Source: Streptomyces mirabilis (lineage in GTDB: Bacteria > Actinomycetota > Actinomycetes > Streptomycetales > Streptomycetaceae). From it: 64,000 nt of DNA. The notes under the pieces are model-generated. The model was not told the DNA's origin, did no database searches, and worked only from the letters and a program-made list of their open reading frames with translations. The stretch's first letter is position 1. The number at the start of each line of letters is the position of its first letter. The DNA is taken from contig NZ_JBCJKP010000001.1 of assembly GCF_039503195.1 (NCBI RefSeq), forward strand, positions 9,052,001 through 9,116,000. Direction: 5' to 3'. This document shows, in pieces, positions 1-8,956 of this stretch. The position numbers and the translations under genes were made by a program.

Positions 1-1
1 G

Positions 2-349
2 GCAGATGCCGGACCGTCGCGATCGGGTGAGCGGATGGCGTCGGCGTATGCGGGGGCCGAGCGGCAGGTTATCGGGGTGCTGACGGTGCCGAACTGGCAA
101 CCCGGCATGATGTCAGACGTGCTGCCGTCGGTATATCGCGACATCGTGGAAGTGGTTGCCGACGCACCGGGGCCGATCCGCGCCAAGCAGATCGTGCCGA
201 GGATCGGGTTGCCGGCCGAGACCGGGAAGATCGAGGGCACCCGGTCGAAGCTGAAGCGGCTGGTGGAGCGAGGCTGGCTCGACGAAGAGGCCCCCGGGTT
301 GTTCACCCCGGCCCGCCGCCCGACGGCTGCTCCACCCAACTCCCGCTGA
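2..349 (+). CDS. Winged-helix-like hypothetical protein, 5' end outside window
   Basis: The frame is open to the window's left edge, so the apparent start at position 35 is probably internal. The visible part carries the motif VPxWQPGM, then a segment rich in I, V and L that reads like a small winged-helix domain ending SKLKRLVERGWLDEE. The gene at 1502-1957 carries the same motif behind an N-terminal coiled coil, so both belong to one family. An ISKra4-type transposase follows after 71 bp. Function is unknown; association with that element, or a DNA-binding role, is inference only. Confidence 0.5.
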   Translation, partial: ADAGPSRSGERMASAYAGAERQVIGVLTVPNWQPGMMSDVLPSVYRDIVEVVADAPGPIRAKQIVPRIGLPAETGKIEGTRSKLKRLVERGWLDEEAPGLFTPARRPTAAPPNSR

Positions 350-420
350 CAGCAGGGCTCTTCCGCCTACATTCGAAGGTGCGACCCATATCGGATGCAG
401 GATCAGGAAGAGCCCCGGAG

Positions 421-1344
421 ATGACACCGTACGACACTCATGCCACCACTGGCCCCTTTGCCCGCTCCATAAGCGCCTTCGAATCGCTGATGCACACCCT
501 GTCGGGCGGCGATGCGAGCGAGTGGACCCACGCCGAGCTGGAAGAACACCTCGACGCGGGCGGGCGGGAACTGTTACGGCAACTGCTGCAGGACCACCTT
601 GACCTACGTGCCCGGCGGGAAGAGGAACAGATCCGTGCCAGTGGCAGACCTGTGGTGATGGGTCCGGAAGGACAGCTGCGGCCCCGGCGGGAGACGGGGC
701 ACTCACGCTGGCTGGCCAGCGTGTTCGGGCTGGTCCGCGTCACCCGGGTCGCCCACCGAGGCCCCGGCGTCTGCAACATCCACCCCACCGACGCGGCGCT
801 GTCGCTGCCGGCGGGCCGACACTCGATGGGCCTGCGCCGACTCGCGGTCACCGAATCAGTGCGCGGGTCGTTCGACCAAGCCCAGCAGGCAGTCGAGCGT
901 CGCTGCGGGAAGGTGCTGGGCAAACGCCGACTCGAAGAACTGGTGGTCGCGGCCGCGGTCGACGCCGACGACTTCTACCGCGCCAGGATCCCGGTCCCCT
1001 GCAGCAGACAGATGCCGCTGGTGGTCCAGGTCGACGGCAAGGGCGTGGTCATGCGTCCGGAAGCCCTGCGCGATGCCACCCGCCGGGCCGCCGCGAAAGC
1101 CGCAGGCGGCAACGCCGCCTTGGATATCACGCGCCAACCAGCAAAAAAGCCGCCAGCACAGTCGTCGATCGCGGTGAACTGGACTCAACTTGCGTTCTGC
1201 GAGAACCACTTACGGATGGTTCCGTTCGTCCGCGCTGCTGCCGACCGGCCTGACGCATTCGGTGCCGCCCGGCAGCGGGCGGTCCGGGCAGCCCTCTTCG
1301 TACCGGCGCTTCATCCGAGATCCTGTTCGTCGTCCACACTCTGA
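421..1344 (+). pseudogene. ISKra4-family transposase, N-terminal part, 3' truncated
   Basis: The start ATG at 421 sits directly behind GGAG; an upstream GTG at 379 is in frame but has no better ribosome site. Residues about 25-230 match the conserved N-terminal half of ISKra4 transposases (region ELEEHLDAGGRELLRQLLQD, then LDLRARREEE and a VVVQVDGKG-like strand carrying the first catalytic Asp). Similarity stops near position 1130; the rest of the frame to 1344 is unrelated sequence. The C-terminal end of such a transposase lies at 1474-1600 on the other strand, so the element was broken and rearranged here. Unlikely to be active. Confidence 0.6.
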
Positions 1345-1473
1345 AGACGCTGTGGCAGCAGGGTTACGTCCCACCCGGAGAAGTAGAAATCCCGCCGCCT
1401 CAGGCGACCTTCCCTTCGGCGACGTGGGCGTCGGGCCTGAATAGCCAGGGTCTGCTGAAGTGAAGGTCGTGGA

Positions 1474-1600
1474 TCAGGCGGTCAGTCTGCATGTGGCCTG
1501 GTCAGGGGTGGGGTAGAGCCGTTCGTGTTCGTGGGCGGTGTGATAGGTGAAATGGGCGTTGTGTGTCCGTTGCTGGTGACGGCGCGGAGTTTGAGGACGG
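1474..1600 (-). pseudogene. ISKra4 transposase C-terminal remnant
   Basis: Minus-strand translation gives VLKLRAVTSNG followed, after a frame change, by AHEHERLYPTPDQA and a stop. These match the usual ISKra4 ending, in which LRAVxSNG is followed by a REHxRxHP-like block. It is fused to the 3' end of the gene at 1502-1957 and marks a rearrangement point around position 1605. Only the tail is left. Confidence 0.5.
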
Positions 1601-1957
1601 CTTCGGCGCGACCTCCAGAATGTCCTGGTAGATCTGCGGCAGCGCACTCGTCTCCATGCCCGGCTGCCACTTCGGCACCGACAACACCCTTGCAACCCGA
1701 CGCTCCGCCCCCTCAAACGGCGACCCGTCACCCACCGACGGCGTCTGCCGCACCGGCTCGTCCACGGCACTGTCGTCCGTCATCCTCGCCAGGAGTTCAC
1801 CGACCGTCTCAGGGGTGATCACCGGCCGCGAGAGTCTCTCGCGCTCAGCCTCCAGCCCCTCGGTCAACTCGGCCAGCCGGGCTTCAAGCTGTTCCACTCG
1901 CTCCGGGACCTCCGCCTCTTCGGCCTCGATCGCCTCGAACAACGACCCCACCGACAC
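1502..1957 (-). pseudogene. Coiled-coil plus winged-helix hypothetical protein, C-terminus replaced
   Basis: GTG start at 1957 follows a strong GGGGAGGAG site. Residues 1-45 are Glu/Leu/Ala-rich and likely coiled coil. Residues about 75-110 repeat the family block seen at 2-349 (GAERRVARVLSVPKWQPGM). The match ends at ILEVA, about residue 115; the rest runs into the ISKra4 transposase tail in a different frame. The protein is therefore a truncated paralogue of the gene at the window's left edge. Function unknown. Confidence 0.45.
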
Positions 1958-2095
1958 CGTCTCCTCCCCTCAAGAAGAGGACCTGCCCGTCCAGACGCCA
2001 TTCAACGTCTCCCCAGGTCAGCCCATCCCTCGAAACGGGACGAGCCGTACCCAGTTGGGTTGTAATCCTGTCGGCTTCTGACCGGGCCTCTCCTG

Positions 2096-2125
2096 GGTCC
2101 ACTTCCGAAATTTCGGAGGTGGACC
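2096..2125. repeat. 30-bp near-perfect inverted repeat
   Basis: GGTCCACTTCCGAAA is followed immediately by a mirror-image arm with one mismatch, giving a 30-bp palindrome with no loop. It lies between the truncated coiled-coil gene and the integrase tail. It could be an operator, or an end or recombination site of a lost element; the missing loop argues against a normal terminator. Confidence 0.5.
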
Positions 2126-2163
2126 CCTTTCTGACATCCAGATCTGACATCAACGGCGACGGG

Positions 2164-2340
2164 TCACTGACGACCGGGACGCCTCCTGAGCAGCCGGTCC
2201 ATGTGGCTCATGGCCTCGCGCTGCGTGTCCTGCACGACGTCCGTGTACACGTTCATGGTGATGCTGATCTGTGAGTGACCGAGGATCTCCATCACGACGC
2301 GGGGCGCGACTCCGGCCGCCGTGAGGAGGGGAGGCATGGT
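2164..2340 (-). pseudogene. Tyrosine recombinase (phage/AICE integrase) C-terminal remnant
   Basis: Minus-strand translation reads GVAPRVVMEILGHSQI, then TMNVYTDV and a stop. This is the end of a tyrosine integrase, with the LGHS block and the MNVYTDV segment carrying the catalytic Tyr. Everything upstream of about position 2340 is missing and the sequence passes straight into the 3' end of the GH32 gene. With the tRNA 3' half at 20946, it suggests past integration events in this region. Confidence 0.7.
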
Positions 2341-2348
2341 GGGCGGGG

Positions 2349-3827
2349 TCACCGGGCGGTCACACGTCCCGTGGTCGGCTTGCCGTGAGAGGCTGTTGAC
2401 GGATTCGGCCGGGGGTTCAGGTCCCATGCCTCCACGGCGAAGTCGCTGCTGCCGGTGCCGATCGTGCGGGCCTGCAGGCGCCAGGGCGCGTCGCCGAGCG
2501 GATAGAACCTGATCGTGAGGACCTGGCCGGTGGCGAGGTAGATCTCGGCGATCGAGCCGTCCATGATCACGCGGAGTTCGACGGGTGAGCCGGGGACCTT
2601 CGCCGCCGGGCAGGGGACGGCGTAGGTGCCCGTCCGTGCGCGCGGGTCCCATGAGGCGTGGCTTCGGTCGACGGTGAGCTGACCGGCGGTGGGGTCGAGG
2701 CCGATGTCGAGGTATTCGGTGCCGTCCGCGGAGGTGACCAGGCGCAGACCACACAAGCCGGTGGGGTCGGGGATCAGTACGGCGGTGAGGTCGAAGGTGC
2801 GGCTGACCTGCCCCAGGTCGACCGGCCCGGATCGGGTGACGTGTCCGGTGCGGTGCAGGACGCGTTCGCCGCGCAGGGCGAGCAGCTCGCGGGCGGGGCG
2901 CTGGCCGACCGTGCCGTCGTCGGCCAAAGTCAGTTCGCGCGGGAGGGTGAGGACTCCCGCCCAGCCCGCTTCGTGCGCCCAGGTGTCGTCGCGGGCCTCC
3001 CACGCCCAGCCCCACAACAGCCAACGGTCTTCTTCGGGGGCCTTGAGCAGGGCGGGGGCGTAGAAGTCCGGGCCGTGGTCCAGCCGTACAGGTGGCGCAG
3101 TTGCGGTGAAACGGGCTGACTCCTCGCGGCCGGTGTGCACCGTCACGTGGCTGGGGCCGCCCTCCGGCGTCCAGTCGCTGACGATCAGGACACCGCGGTC
3201 GCCGAAGGTCGCGTACTGGGGGCATTCCCAGCCCGCCGGGCCGTCGGCGGTGGTGGCTGGGCTGCTGGTGTGGAAGGGGGCGCGGTAATCCCAGTGCTCC
3301 AGGTCGTCCGATTCATAGAGCAGTGCCGCGCCGCGGCCGTCGGCGAGGGCCGCGCCGACGAGCATCCGCCAGTGGCCGTCCTGCCGCCAGACGTAGGGGT
3401 CCCGGTACATGGTGGTGTCGGCGGGTGGCCCCGGGATGAGGAGTTGAGGCCGCTTGGCCCAGGTGTGCCCGCCGTCGTGGGACTCGGCGGTGGTGACCGG
3501 CTGCCACCAGCGGCCCGTGCGGTTGGCGGAATAGAAGGCCACCAGCCGGCCCTCGACGGAGATGGCGTTGCCGGAGTAGCAGCCGTCCGCGTCGTCACCA
3601 CCGGAGGTGGGGGCGAGCGCGATCGGAAGCTCTTCCCAGGTGATCAGATCCGGGCTGCGGAAGTGACCCCAGTGCATGTTCGCGTGCTGCGGACCGTACG
3701 GGTTGTACTGGCAGAACACGTGGTACTGGCCGTCGTGGAAGACCAGCCCGTTGGGATCGTTGATCCAGTTGCGGGGCGGTCGCAGGTGTACGGCGGGCAG
3801 GTGGGAATCGATGGGCGGCGTAGGCAC
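2349..3827 (-). CDS. Glycoside hydrolase family 32 (intracellular beta-fructosidase/levanase type)
   Basis: A 492-aa enzyme predicted to release fructose from sucrose or short fructans. GTG start at 3827 follows AGAAAGG. GH32 motifs in order: WINDPNG with nucleophile Asp24, YRDP with transition-state Asp143, and WECP with acid/base Glu201; a C-terminal beta-sandwich follows. No signal peptide, so cytoplasmic. The last 15 or so residues probably come from the rearranged integrase junction. It lies 90 bp downstream of CUT1 permease remnants, suggesting it once formed an operon with that importer. Substrate within GH32 cannot be fixed from motifs. Confidence 0.9.
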   Translation of the reverse strand: MPTPPIDSHLPAVHLRPPRNWINDPNGLVFHDGQYHVFCQYNPYGPQHANMHWGHFRSPDLITWEELPIALAPTSGGDDADGCYSGNAISVEGRLVAFYSANRTGRWWQPVTTAESHDGGHTWAKRPQLLIPGPPADTTMYRDPYVWRQDGHWRMLVGAALADGRGAALLYESDDLEHWDYRAPFHTSSPATTADGPAGWECPQYATFGDRGVLIVSDWTPEGGPSHVTVHTGREESARFTATAPPVRLDHGPDFYAPALLKAPEEDRWLLWGWAWEARDDTWAHEAGWAGVLTLPRELTLADDGTVGQRPARELLALRGERVLHRTGHVTRSGPVDLGQVSRTFDLTAVLIPDPTGLCGLRLVTSADGTEYLDIGLDPTAGQLTVDRSHASWDPRARTGTYAVPCPAAKVPGSPVELRVIMDGSIAEIYLATGQVLTIRFYPLGDAPWRLQARTIGTGSSDFAVEAWDLNPRPNPSTASHGKPTTGRVTAR

Positions 3828-3916
3828 ACGAAGCCTTTCTAAGGGTGCGCTGAAGCACAGCGTGGGGGCAGAGAAGAGAGTGGGAGGGCCGGCGGGGCAG
3901 GCGTGCGCGCCTGCGG

Positions 3917-4822
3917 TCAGCCTTGACTCCGCTGGAGGCGATGCTGTTGACGAAGGCCCGCTGGAACGCCACGAACAGCGTGAGCACCGGCACGGTGATC
4001 ATCGAGGCGTAGGCCATGATCTGGCCCCAGGAGGGGTTGAGCTGGAAGAAGTACTGGATGCCGACCATCACGGGCCGCAGGTTCTCGCTCTGGACGACCA
4101 TCAGCGGCCACAGGTAGGAGTTCCAGGCCGGCAGGAAGGTCAGGATCGCCGCCGTGGCGATCGCCGGACTCGACAGCGGCATGACGATGCGCCGGTAGAT
4201 CCCGAACCAGCCGGCCTCGTCGATGATGGCTGCTTCGTCGAGCTCCTTGGGGATGCTCTGGAAGTACTGGTGGAACAGGAAGACGGAGAAGGCGTTGGCC
4301 ACGAAGGGCAGGACCTGCACCCGGTAGGTGTCCAGCCAGCCTTCCGTCAGGGCGAGGTGGAAACCGTTCACCTGAAGCCAGGGCAGCTGGTTGACCCACC
4401 AGACCAACGGCAGCGCGAAGGTCTCGAACGGCACGATCAGCGTCGCGATGATCGCGGCGAGCACGACCTTCTTGCCGCGCCGGCGCATCCGGGACAGGGC
4501 GAACGCCGCGAGGCTGTTGACGAAGATGCCCAGCACCACGGTCACCGCGGAGATCCCGATGGAGGTAATCAGGAACCGGGCAGCGGGAACCCGGTCGAAT
4601 ACCCCGGTGTAGTTGTCCAGGGACAGGTGGCCGACCGGCAGGAACGCCTTGATGCTGTCCAGGTCGCTGAAGATCTGCTGGTCCGGCTTGAGCGACGACA
4701 CCAGCATGAACACGATCGGGAAGGCCAAGAACAGCGCGAGCACGATGCGCGCCGCCTGCAGGACGAGCGAGCGCAGCAACGGCATCCGGCGGCGGTCCGG
4801 GCGCGGAGGATGCGGAGGCCAT
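3917..4822 (-). pseudogene. CUT1 sugar ABC permease, MalG-like, frame-disrupted
   Basis: The main coding frame runs from ATG 4785 (LLRSLVLQAARIVLALFLAF). It contains six likely membrane segments and the EAA loop region DEAAIIDEAGWFGIYRRIVMP typical of carbohydrate permeases. At the 3' end, AAGGCTGA would read Lys-Gly-stop if one G were added. As written, the frame misses this stop and runs 320 bp further, into the GH32 gene. A second start (ATG 4822) overlaps the upstream TGA but is one base out of frame with the permease. The partner permease is also broken and no binding protein is nearby, so the transporter is probably dead. Confidence 0.7.
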
Positions 4823-4823
4823 G

Positions 4824-5155
4824 TCAGTCCTTCTCCCGGGTGAGGAAGCGCTGGATCAGGGAGACCGCCAGCACCAGAACGAAGAAGACGAGGGAGATCG
4901 CGGACGCGTACCCGGTCTGCTGCTGCCCGTATCCGGTCTGAACGGCCTGGTAGACAACCGTGGTGGTGGAGTCCAGCGGCCCGCCTTGCGTCATCACGTT
5001 GATCTGCGCGGACAGGCTGAACGCGGCGATGGTGATGGTGATGAGCACGAAGTGCGCGTGGAGCGCAGGCCGGGCCAGGTCACGTAGCGGAAGCGGACCC
5101 AGCGGGTGGCGCCGTCGATGTCGGCGGCCTCGTACAGGTCCTGCGGGGATGGTCT
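4824..5155 (-). pseudogene. CUT1 sugar ABC permease, MalF-like, C-terminal fragment
   Basis: Two frames are needed. The first reads PQDLYEAADIDGATRWVRFR, the EAA loop of a MalF-type permease, then WPGL. After about 5 missing bases near 5060 the second frame continues HFVLITITIAAFSLSAQIN and ends LIQRFLTREKD. The N-terminal two thirds are absent and replaced by a GrpB fragment at 5156. The stop codon overlaps the MalG-like start region by the usual translational-coupling arrangement. Confidence 0.7.
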
Positions 5156-5275
5156 GCCGACATGCTCGATGGACACAGCAAGATCCGCGACGTGAGGTGC
5201 CAGTCGCTGCCGCAGGTCCTGGAACCGATCGGGCCAGCGGGGGTCGTAGTCACTGACCATGATCACGTGTGTCAT
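5156..5275 (-). pseudogene. GrpB-family N-terminal fragment
   Basis: Forty residues from ATG 5275 contain SDYDPRWPDRFQDLRQRL and end IEHVG, matching the start of GrpB (UPF0157, nucleotidyltransferase-like) proteins, where IEHVGSTSVPG normally follows. Here the next codon is already inside the MalF-like fragment. It is an in-frame chimera created by deletion, not a real fusion enzyme. Confidence 0.6.
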
Positions 5276-5339
5276 GTCGGCAGTCTTGTAGGGTCACAAG
5301 GGCCTTTGGCAGTCATGGCGCGGGAACGGGCATGTGCGT

Positions 5340-6329
5340 TCAGACGTGGAACAGGAGCCGTTCGACGCCGGCTTTCAGCGCCGCTTCGTCCGCCCAGGGC
5401 GGGTTTGCGCCGGGGACGGAGCAGGTCTGGGCGGCGACGCAGGCAGCGAAGGCGCAGGCTTGGGTGACGTCTTCGAGGCTCAGCGCTTCGAGCCGGCCGC
5501 CGAGGTGGCCGAGGGCGGTGAGACGGTGCAGCAGACCTGCGGTGAAGGAGTCCCCGGCGCCGACAGTGTCGGCGACGTCGACGGCCGGGGCCGGGACGGT
5601 GACGCGGAGGCCGTCGAGGGAGGCGAGAGCGCCGCGTGAGCCGAGGGTGATGACGACGAGGCGCGCGCCGGCGGCGTGCCAGGTGTCGCACGCCTCTTCG
5701 GGGCCGACGCCGGGGAGGAGCAAGCCGAGGTCGTCCTCGCTGAGGCGGAGGATGTCGGCGAGGGCGCACCAGCGTGGGAGCCGTTCCCGGTAGGCGGAGG
5801 GCGGTACGAGCAGGGGGCGGACGTTGGGGTCGATGGACACGGTGACGTGTTCGCGTGCCTTGGCGAGGTGGTCCTCGATGCGGCTGCCGCCGGGTTGGCG
5901 TATCAGTGCCAGGGAGCCGGTGTGCAGGCAGACGGTGCCGTCGTGCGAGGTGTCGGCGAGTTCGTCGGCGGTCCACTGCCAGTCGGCGGCGCTGTCGGCG
6001 TAGAACGTGTAGGTGGCCTGGCCGGTCTCGTCGAGGGCGGCGACGGCGAGGGTGCTGGGCTCGGGGGCGGTGACGCTGCCGCTCAGGTCGACACCGGAGT
6101 CGCTGAGGCGGTTACGGAAGAGCGTGCCGAAGACGTCATGGGAGAGCCGCGCGAGGAAGCGGGTGGGGGTGCCGAGCCGGGCGAGGGCGACGGCGGTGTT
6201 GGCGGGGCCGCCTCCCGGCAGGACGCGCAGGGCGAGTTCCCCCGGGCCGGACAGGGCGGGGGCGGTGAAGGCGTCCGCGACGCACTCACCGAGAACGGTG
6301 ACACCGCTGGGTGACTCGAGTCGAGCCAT
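5340..6329 (-). CDS. PfkB-family carbohydrate kinase (probable fructokinase)
   Basis: A 329-aa cytoplasmic sugar kinase, predicted to phosphorylate fructose freed by the GH32 enzymes. ATG 6329 is chosen because AGAGAGG lies upstream and the family's first strand (VTVLGECVADAF) begins 8 residues in; an in-frame start at 6458 would add an unrelated leader. Motifs: GGGPANTAVALARLG near residue 40 (sugar binding) and DTVGAGDSFTAGLL near residue 250, with the catalytic Asp in GAGD. It is divergent from the promoter/operator at 6468-6525, so it may share LacI control. Confidence 0.85.
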   Translation of the reverse strand: MARLESPSGVTVLGECVADAFTAPALSGPGELALRVLPGGGPANTAVALARLGTPTRFLARLSHDVFGTLFRNRLSDSGVDLSGSVTAPEPSTLAVAALDETGQATYTFYADSAADWQWTADELADTSHDGTVCLHTGSLALIRQPGGSRIEDHLAKAREHVTVSIDPNVRPLLVPPSAYRERLPRWCALADILRLSEDDLGLLLPGVGPEEACDTWHAAGARLVVITLGSRGALASLDGLRVTVPAPAVDVADTVGAGDSFTAGLLHRLTALGHLGGRLEALSLEDVTQACAFAACVAAQTCSVPGANPPWADEAALKAGVERLLFHV

Positions 6330-6467
6330 GGTGACGGTCTGCCTCTCTGGGAAAGCGCGCGGAGCTGCCGCGATCCGCGCGTGGGTTTCGGCCGGTGCCC
6401 GGCGGGCCGGGCGTACGTACGGGCGAAGGACACCGGGCGGTGGCCTGATACAGCCCATGTCTAGGCA

Positions 6468-6525
6468 TTGACATGCGGTGCGAAACGCCCGTAACTTCCT
6501 CGCAACCTAGCACTAACGCGCGTTA
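6468..6525 (+). promoter_or_regulatory. Promoter with LacI-type operator, copy A
   Basis: TTGACA (6468-6473) and GTAACT (6491-6496) are 17 bp apart, a good vegetative-sigma promoter. A perfect 12-bp palindrome TAACGCGCGTTA with central CG, the usual form of LacI-family operators, lies at 6514-6525 near the expected transcript start. The same arrangement recurs at 7818-7875 before the lacI gene, which supports both calls. Confidence 0.75.
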
Positions 6526-6659
6526 TTAAAGCGCGAAACTGGAGGCATTGTCACGCCTCCGCCGGCCGAAGGGGACGGGAAGTGGCCACGGTAGGGACAA
6601 GCCGTGTGGCCATGAGCGAGGTGCGGGTGCCTTGCTGACCACGGTCTCCTTCGTCCTCA
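6468..6659 (+). repeat. Partial duplicate of the lacI promoter and 5' coding region
   Basis: This stretch matches 7818-8021 in the same order: promoter, operator, TTAAAGCGCGAAAC, GGAGG, CGAAGGGGAC, AGTGGCCAC and ACCACGGTCTCCTTCGTCCTCA, the last encoding TTVSFVL of the LacI helix-turn-helix. Copy A has lost bases and has no open frame, so it is a decayed duplicate. It leaves the aldo/keto reductase under a copy of the regulator's own promoter. Confidence 0.75.
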
Positions 6660-6675
6660 GAAAGGGACACCGAAC

Positions 6676-7674
6676 ATGGACTATCGCCATCTGGGCGGCA
6701 GCGGCATGCTGGTCAGCGCCATCGCCTACGGGAACTGGGTCACCCACGGCTCGCAGGTCGACCAGGACGCGGCCACGGCCTGTGTACGCGCCGCTCTCGA
6801 CGCCGGCATCACCACCTTCGACACCGCTGACGTGTACGCGGAGACCCGGGCGGAGGAGGCACTGGGCGCCGCCCTCAAGGGCGTGCGCCGTGAGGGTGTC
6901 GAGATCTGCACCAAGGTGTACTTCCCGACCGGGCCGGGGAAGAACGACCGCGGTCTGTCCCGCAAGCACATCATGGAGTCGATCAACGGCTCGCTGCGCC
7001 GCCTGGGCACGGACTACGTGGACCTGTACCAGGCTCACCGCTACGACTACGCCACTCCGCTCGAGGAGACGATGGAGGCCCTCGCCGATGTCGTCCACGC
7101 GGGCAAGGCGCACTACATCGGCGTCTCGGAGTGGAAGCCGCAGGAGATCAGGGCCGCGGCGCAGCTGGCGCGGGAACTGAAGATCCGCCTGGTGTCCAAC
7201 CAGCCGCAGTACTCCCTGCTGTGGCGCGTGATCGAGCCGGAGATCGTCCCGCTCTGCCAGGAGCTGGGCATCGGACAGATCGTGTGGTCCCCGCTCGCCC
7301 AGGGTGTGCTGACGGGCAAGTACAAGCCGGGGCAGCAACCGCCGTCCGGTTCCCGCGCCACCGACACGAACGGCGGCAGCGACGCGGTGGCCGGATGGAT
7401 GCGCGACGAGGTCCTGACCAGGGTCCAGGAGCTGGTTCCTCTTGCTGCTGAAGCAGGCATGTCCCTGACGACGCTGAGCCTGGCGTGGGTGCTGCGCAAC
7501 ACGAATGTCTCGGCGGCCATCGTCGGAGCGTCCCGGCCCGAGCAGGTCGTCGAGAACGCCAAGGCTGCGGACGTCACGCTGGACGACGAATTGGTCAGGC
7601 GCGTGGACAAGATCCTCGATCCGGTCGTCGAGCGGGACCCCGAGCGCATCGACGTGTTCGTCGAGCGGCCGTGA
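6676..7674 (+). CDS. Aldo/keto reductase
   Basis: A 332-aa NADPH-dependent reductase of the Kv-beta/YghZ-like branch. ATG 6676 follows AAAGGGA. AKR tetrad landmarks are visible: FDTADVY (Asp, Tyr), EICTKVYF (Lys) and YQAHRYD (His). The cofactor end carries IVWSPLAQGVLTGKY and AAIVGASRPEQV. It sits between the kinase and the LacI regulator behind operator copy A, so co-regulation with fructan genes is likely. The natural substrate, perhaps a sugar aldehyde, is unknown. Confidence 0.88.
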   Translation: MDYRHLGGSGMLVSAIAYGNWVTHGSQVDQDAATACVRAALDAGITTFDTADVYAETRAEEALGAALKGVRREGVEICTKVYFPTGPGKNDRGLSRKHIMESINGSLRRLGTDYVDLYQAHRYDYATPLEETMEALADVVHAGKAHYIGVSEWKPQEIRAAAQLARELKIRLVSNQPQYSLLWRVIEPEIVPLCQELGIGQIVWSPLAQGVLTGKYKPGQQPPSGSRATDTNGGSDAVAGWMRDEVLTRVQELVPLAAEAGMSLTTLSLAWVLRNTNVSAAIVGASRPEQVVENAKAADVTLDDELVRRVDKILDPVVERDPERIDVFVERP

Positions 7675-7817
7675 GCCCGCAGCCGCCGGGGACACGGCGG
7701 CGAGTCCACAGCCATGCCGTTGCCCTGCGGGCCGCCCTCCCGAGGCGTCACCCAGCCTCCAGCGACGGCACCGAGAAGGCGTCTCATTCCCATCCTTCTT
7801 CGTTACCCGGCGATGTA

Positions 7818-7875
7818 TTGACATGGCGCATAAGGCGGCCGTAACTTCCCAGCAATGCAGTAGTAACGCGCGTTA
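7818..7875 (+). promoter_or_regulatory. Promoter with LacI-type operator, copy B
   Basis: TTGACA (7818-7823), 17-bp spacer, GTAACT (7841-7846), then the perfect palindrome TAACGCGCGTTA (7864-7875). It lies 59 bp before the lacI start, which fits autoregulation and control of the whole downstream transporter/GH32 operon. Confidence 0.8.
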
Positions 7876-7933
7876 TTAAAGCGCGAAACCGGAGGGGTCT
7901 CGGCGCACCTCCACCGACCGAAGGGGACTGAAA

Positions 7934-8956
7934 GTGGCCACCAACAAGACGCAGCGCGTGACCATGAGCGATGTGGCTCGCCGCGCGGGTGTCTCGCGGA
8001 CCACGGTCTCCTTCGTCCTCAACGACAAGCCCGGCGCAACCATCCCTGACGAGACCCGTCGGCGGATCCTGGAGGCGATCGACGAGCTCGGCTACCGGCC
8101 CAACGCCGGGGCGCGGGCGCTGGCCGCCAACCGCAGCGGCTGGTTCGGTCTGATCACCGAGATCGTGACCGGCCCCTTCGCGGCGGAGGTGATCACGGGC
8201 GCGCAGAGCCGCGCCTGGGGTGACCGGAGGTTCCTGCTGATCGCCGCGAGCGAGGGCGATCCCGTGCAGGAGGCCGCCGCGCTCGACCAGATGCTGGAGC
8301 ACCGCGTGGAAGGGCTGCTGTACGCCACGACCTGGCACCGGGCCGTCAGCCTGCCGAAGGCCGCCCGCGAGGTGCCGACGGTGCTCGTCAACTGCTACGA
8401 CGCGGAAGGGGAGCTGCCGTGCATCCTGCCCGACGAGGTGTCCGGCGGATACAAGGCGACCCGCCGGCTCCTGGACGCCGGTCACACCCGCATCGGGTTC
8501 ATCAACCTCGATCCGGCGATCCCGGCCGCCATCGGCAGGCGCGAAGGGTACGAGCGTGCTCTGCGCGAGTCCGGGATCACCCCCGCCCCCTCCCTCGTCA
8601 TCCCCGGCTGGGCCACCGCCGACGGCGCCTACACCGCCGCCTGCGAACTGCTGGACCGCCCGGCAGCCGACCGGCCGACCGCGCTGTTCTGCGGAAACGA
8701 CCGGATGGCGATGGGCGCGTACGACGCGATCAAGGAACGTGGGCTGCGCATCCCGCACGACGTGGCCGTGGTGGGGTTCGACAACCAGGAACTCATCGCC
8801 GCCTATCTGCGGCCGAAGCTGACGACGCTCGCCCTGCCCTTCGAAGCCATGGGCACCAAGGGCGTCGACATGCTCGCCGCTCTCGCAGCGGGGCAGCCGC
8901 TCGACACCCACCGGGTGACGATCGACTGCCCGCTGCTCGAACGCTCGTCGGTCTGA
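7934..8956 (+). CDS. LacI-family transcriptional regulator
   Basis: A 340-aa repressor. GTG 7934 follows AAGGGGACTGAA. Residues about 11-30 form the helix-turn-helix (MSDVARRAGVSRTTVSFVLN). The rest is a periplasmic-binding-protein-like sugar sensor, with TALFCGNDRMAMGAYDAIKE and VVGFDNQE as usual landmarks. It is probably the local regulator of the fructan genes, binding TAACGCGCGTTA upstream of itself and of copy A. It leads the operon that continues with the solute-binding lipoprotein 74 bp downstream. The effector (fructose, sucrose or a fructan oligosaccharide) is inferred from context. Confidence 0.9.
   Translation: MATNKTQRVTMSDVARRAGVSRTTVSFVLNDKPGATIPDETRRRILEAIDELGYRPNAGARALAANRSGWFGLITEIVTGPFAAEVITGAQSRAWGDRRFLLIAASEGDPVQEAAALDQMLEHRVEGLLYATTWHRAVSLPKAAREVPTVLVNCYDAEGELPCILPDEVSGGYKATRRLLDAGHTRIGFINLDPAIPAAIGRREGYERALRESGITPAPSLVIPGWATADGAYTAACELLDRPAADRPTALFCGNDRMAMGAYDAIKERGLRIPHDVAVVGFDNQELIAAYLRPKLTTLALPFEAMGTKGVDMLAALAAGQPLDTHRVTIDCPLLERSSV

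Noticed and set aside
1884..2153. Minus-strand frame starting MMSDLDVRKG
   Set aside because: It overlaps the 30-bp palindrome and the good start of the 1502-1957 gene in another frame, and shows no family pattern or ribosome site.
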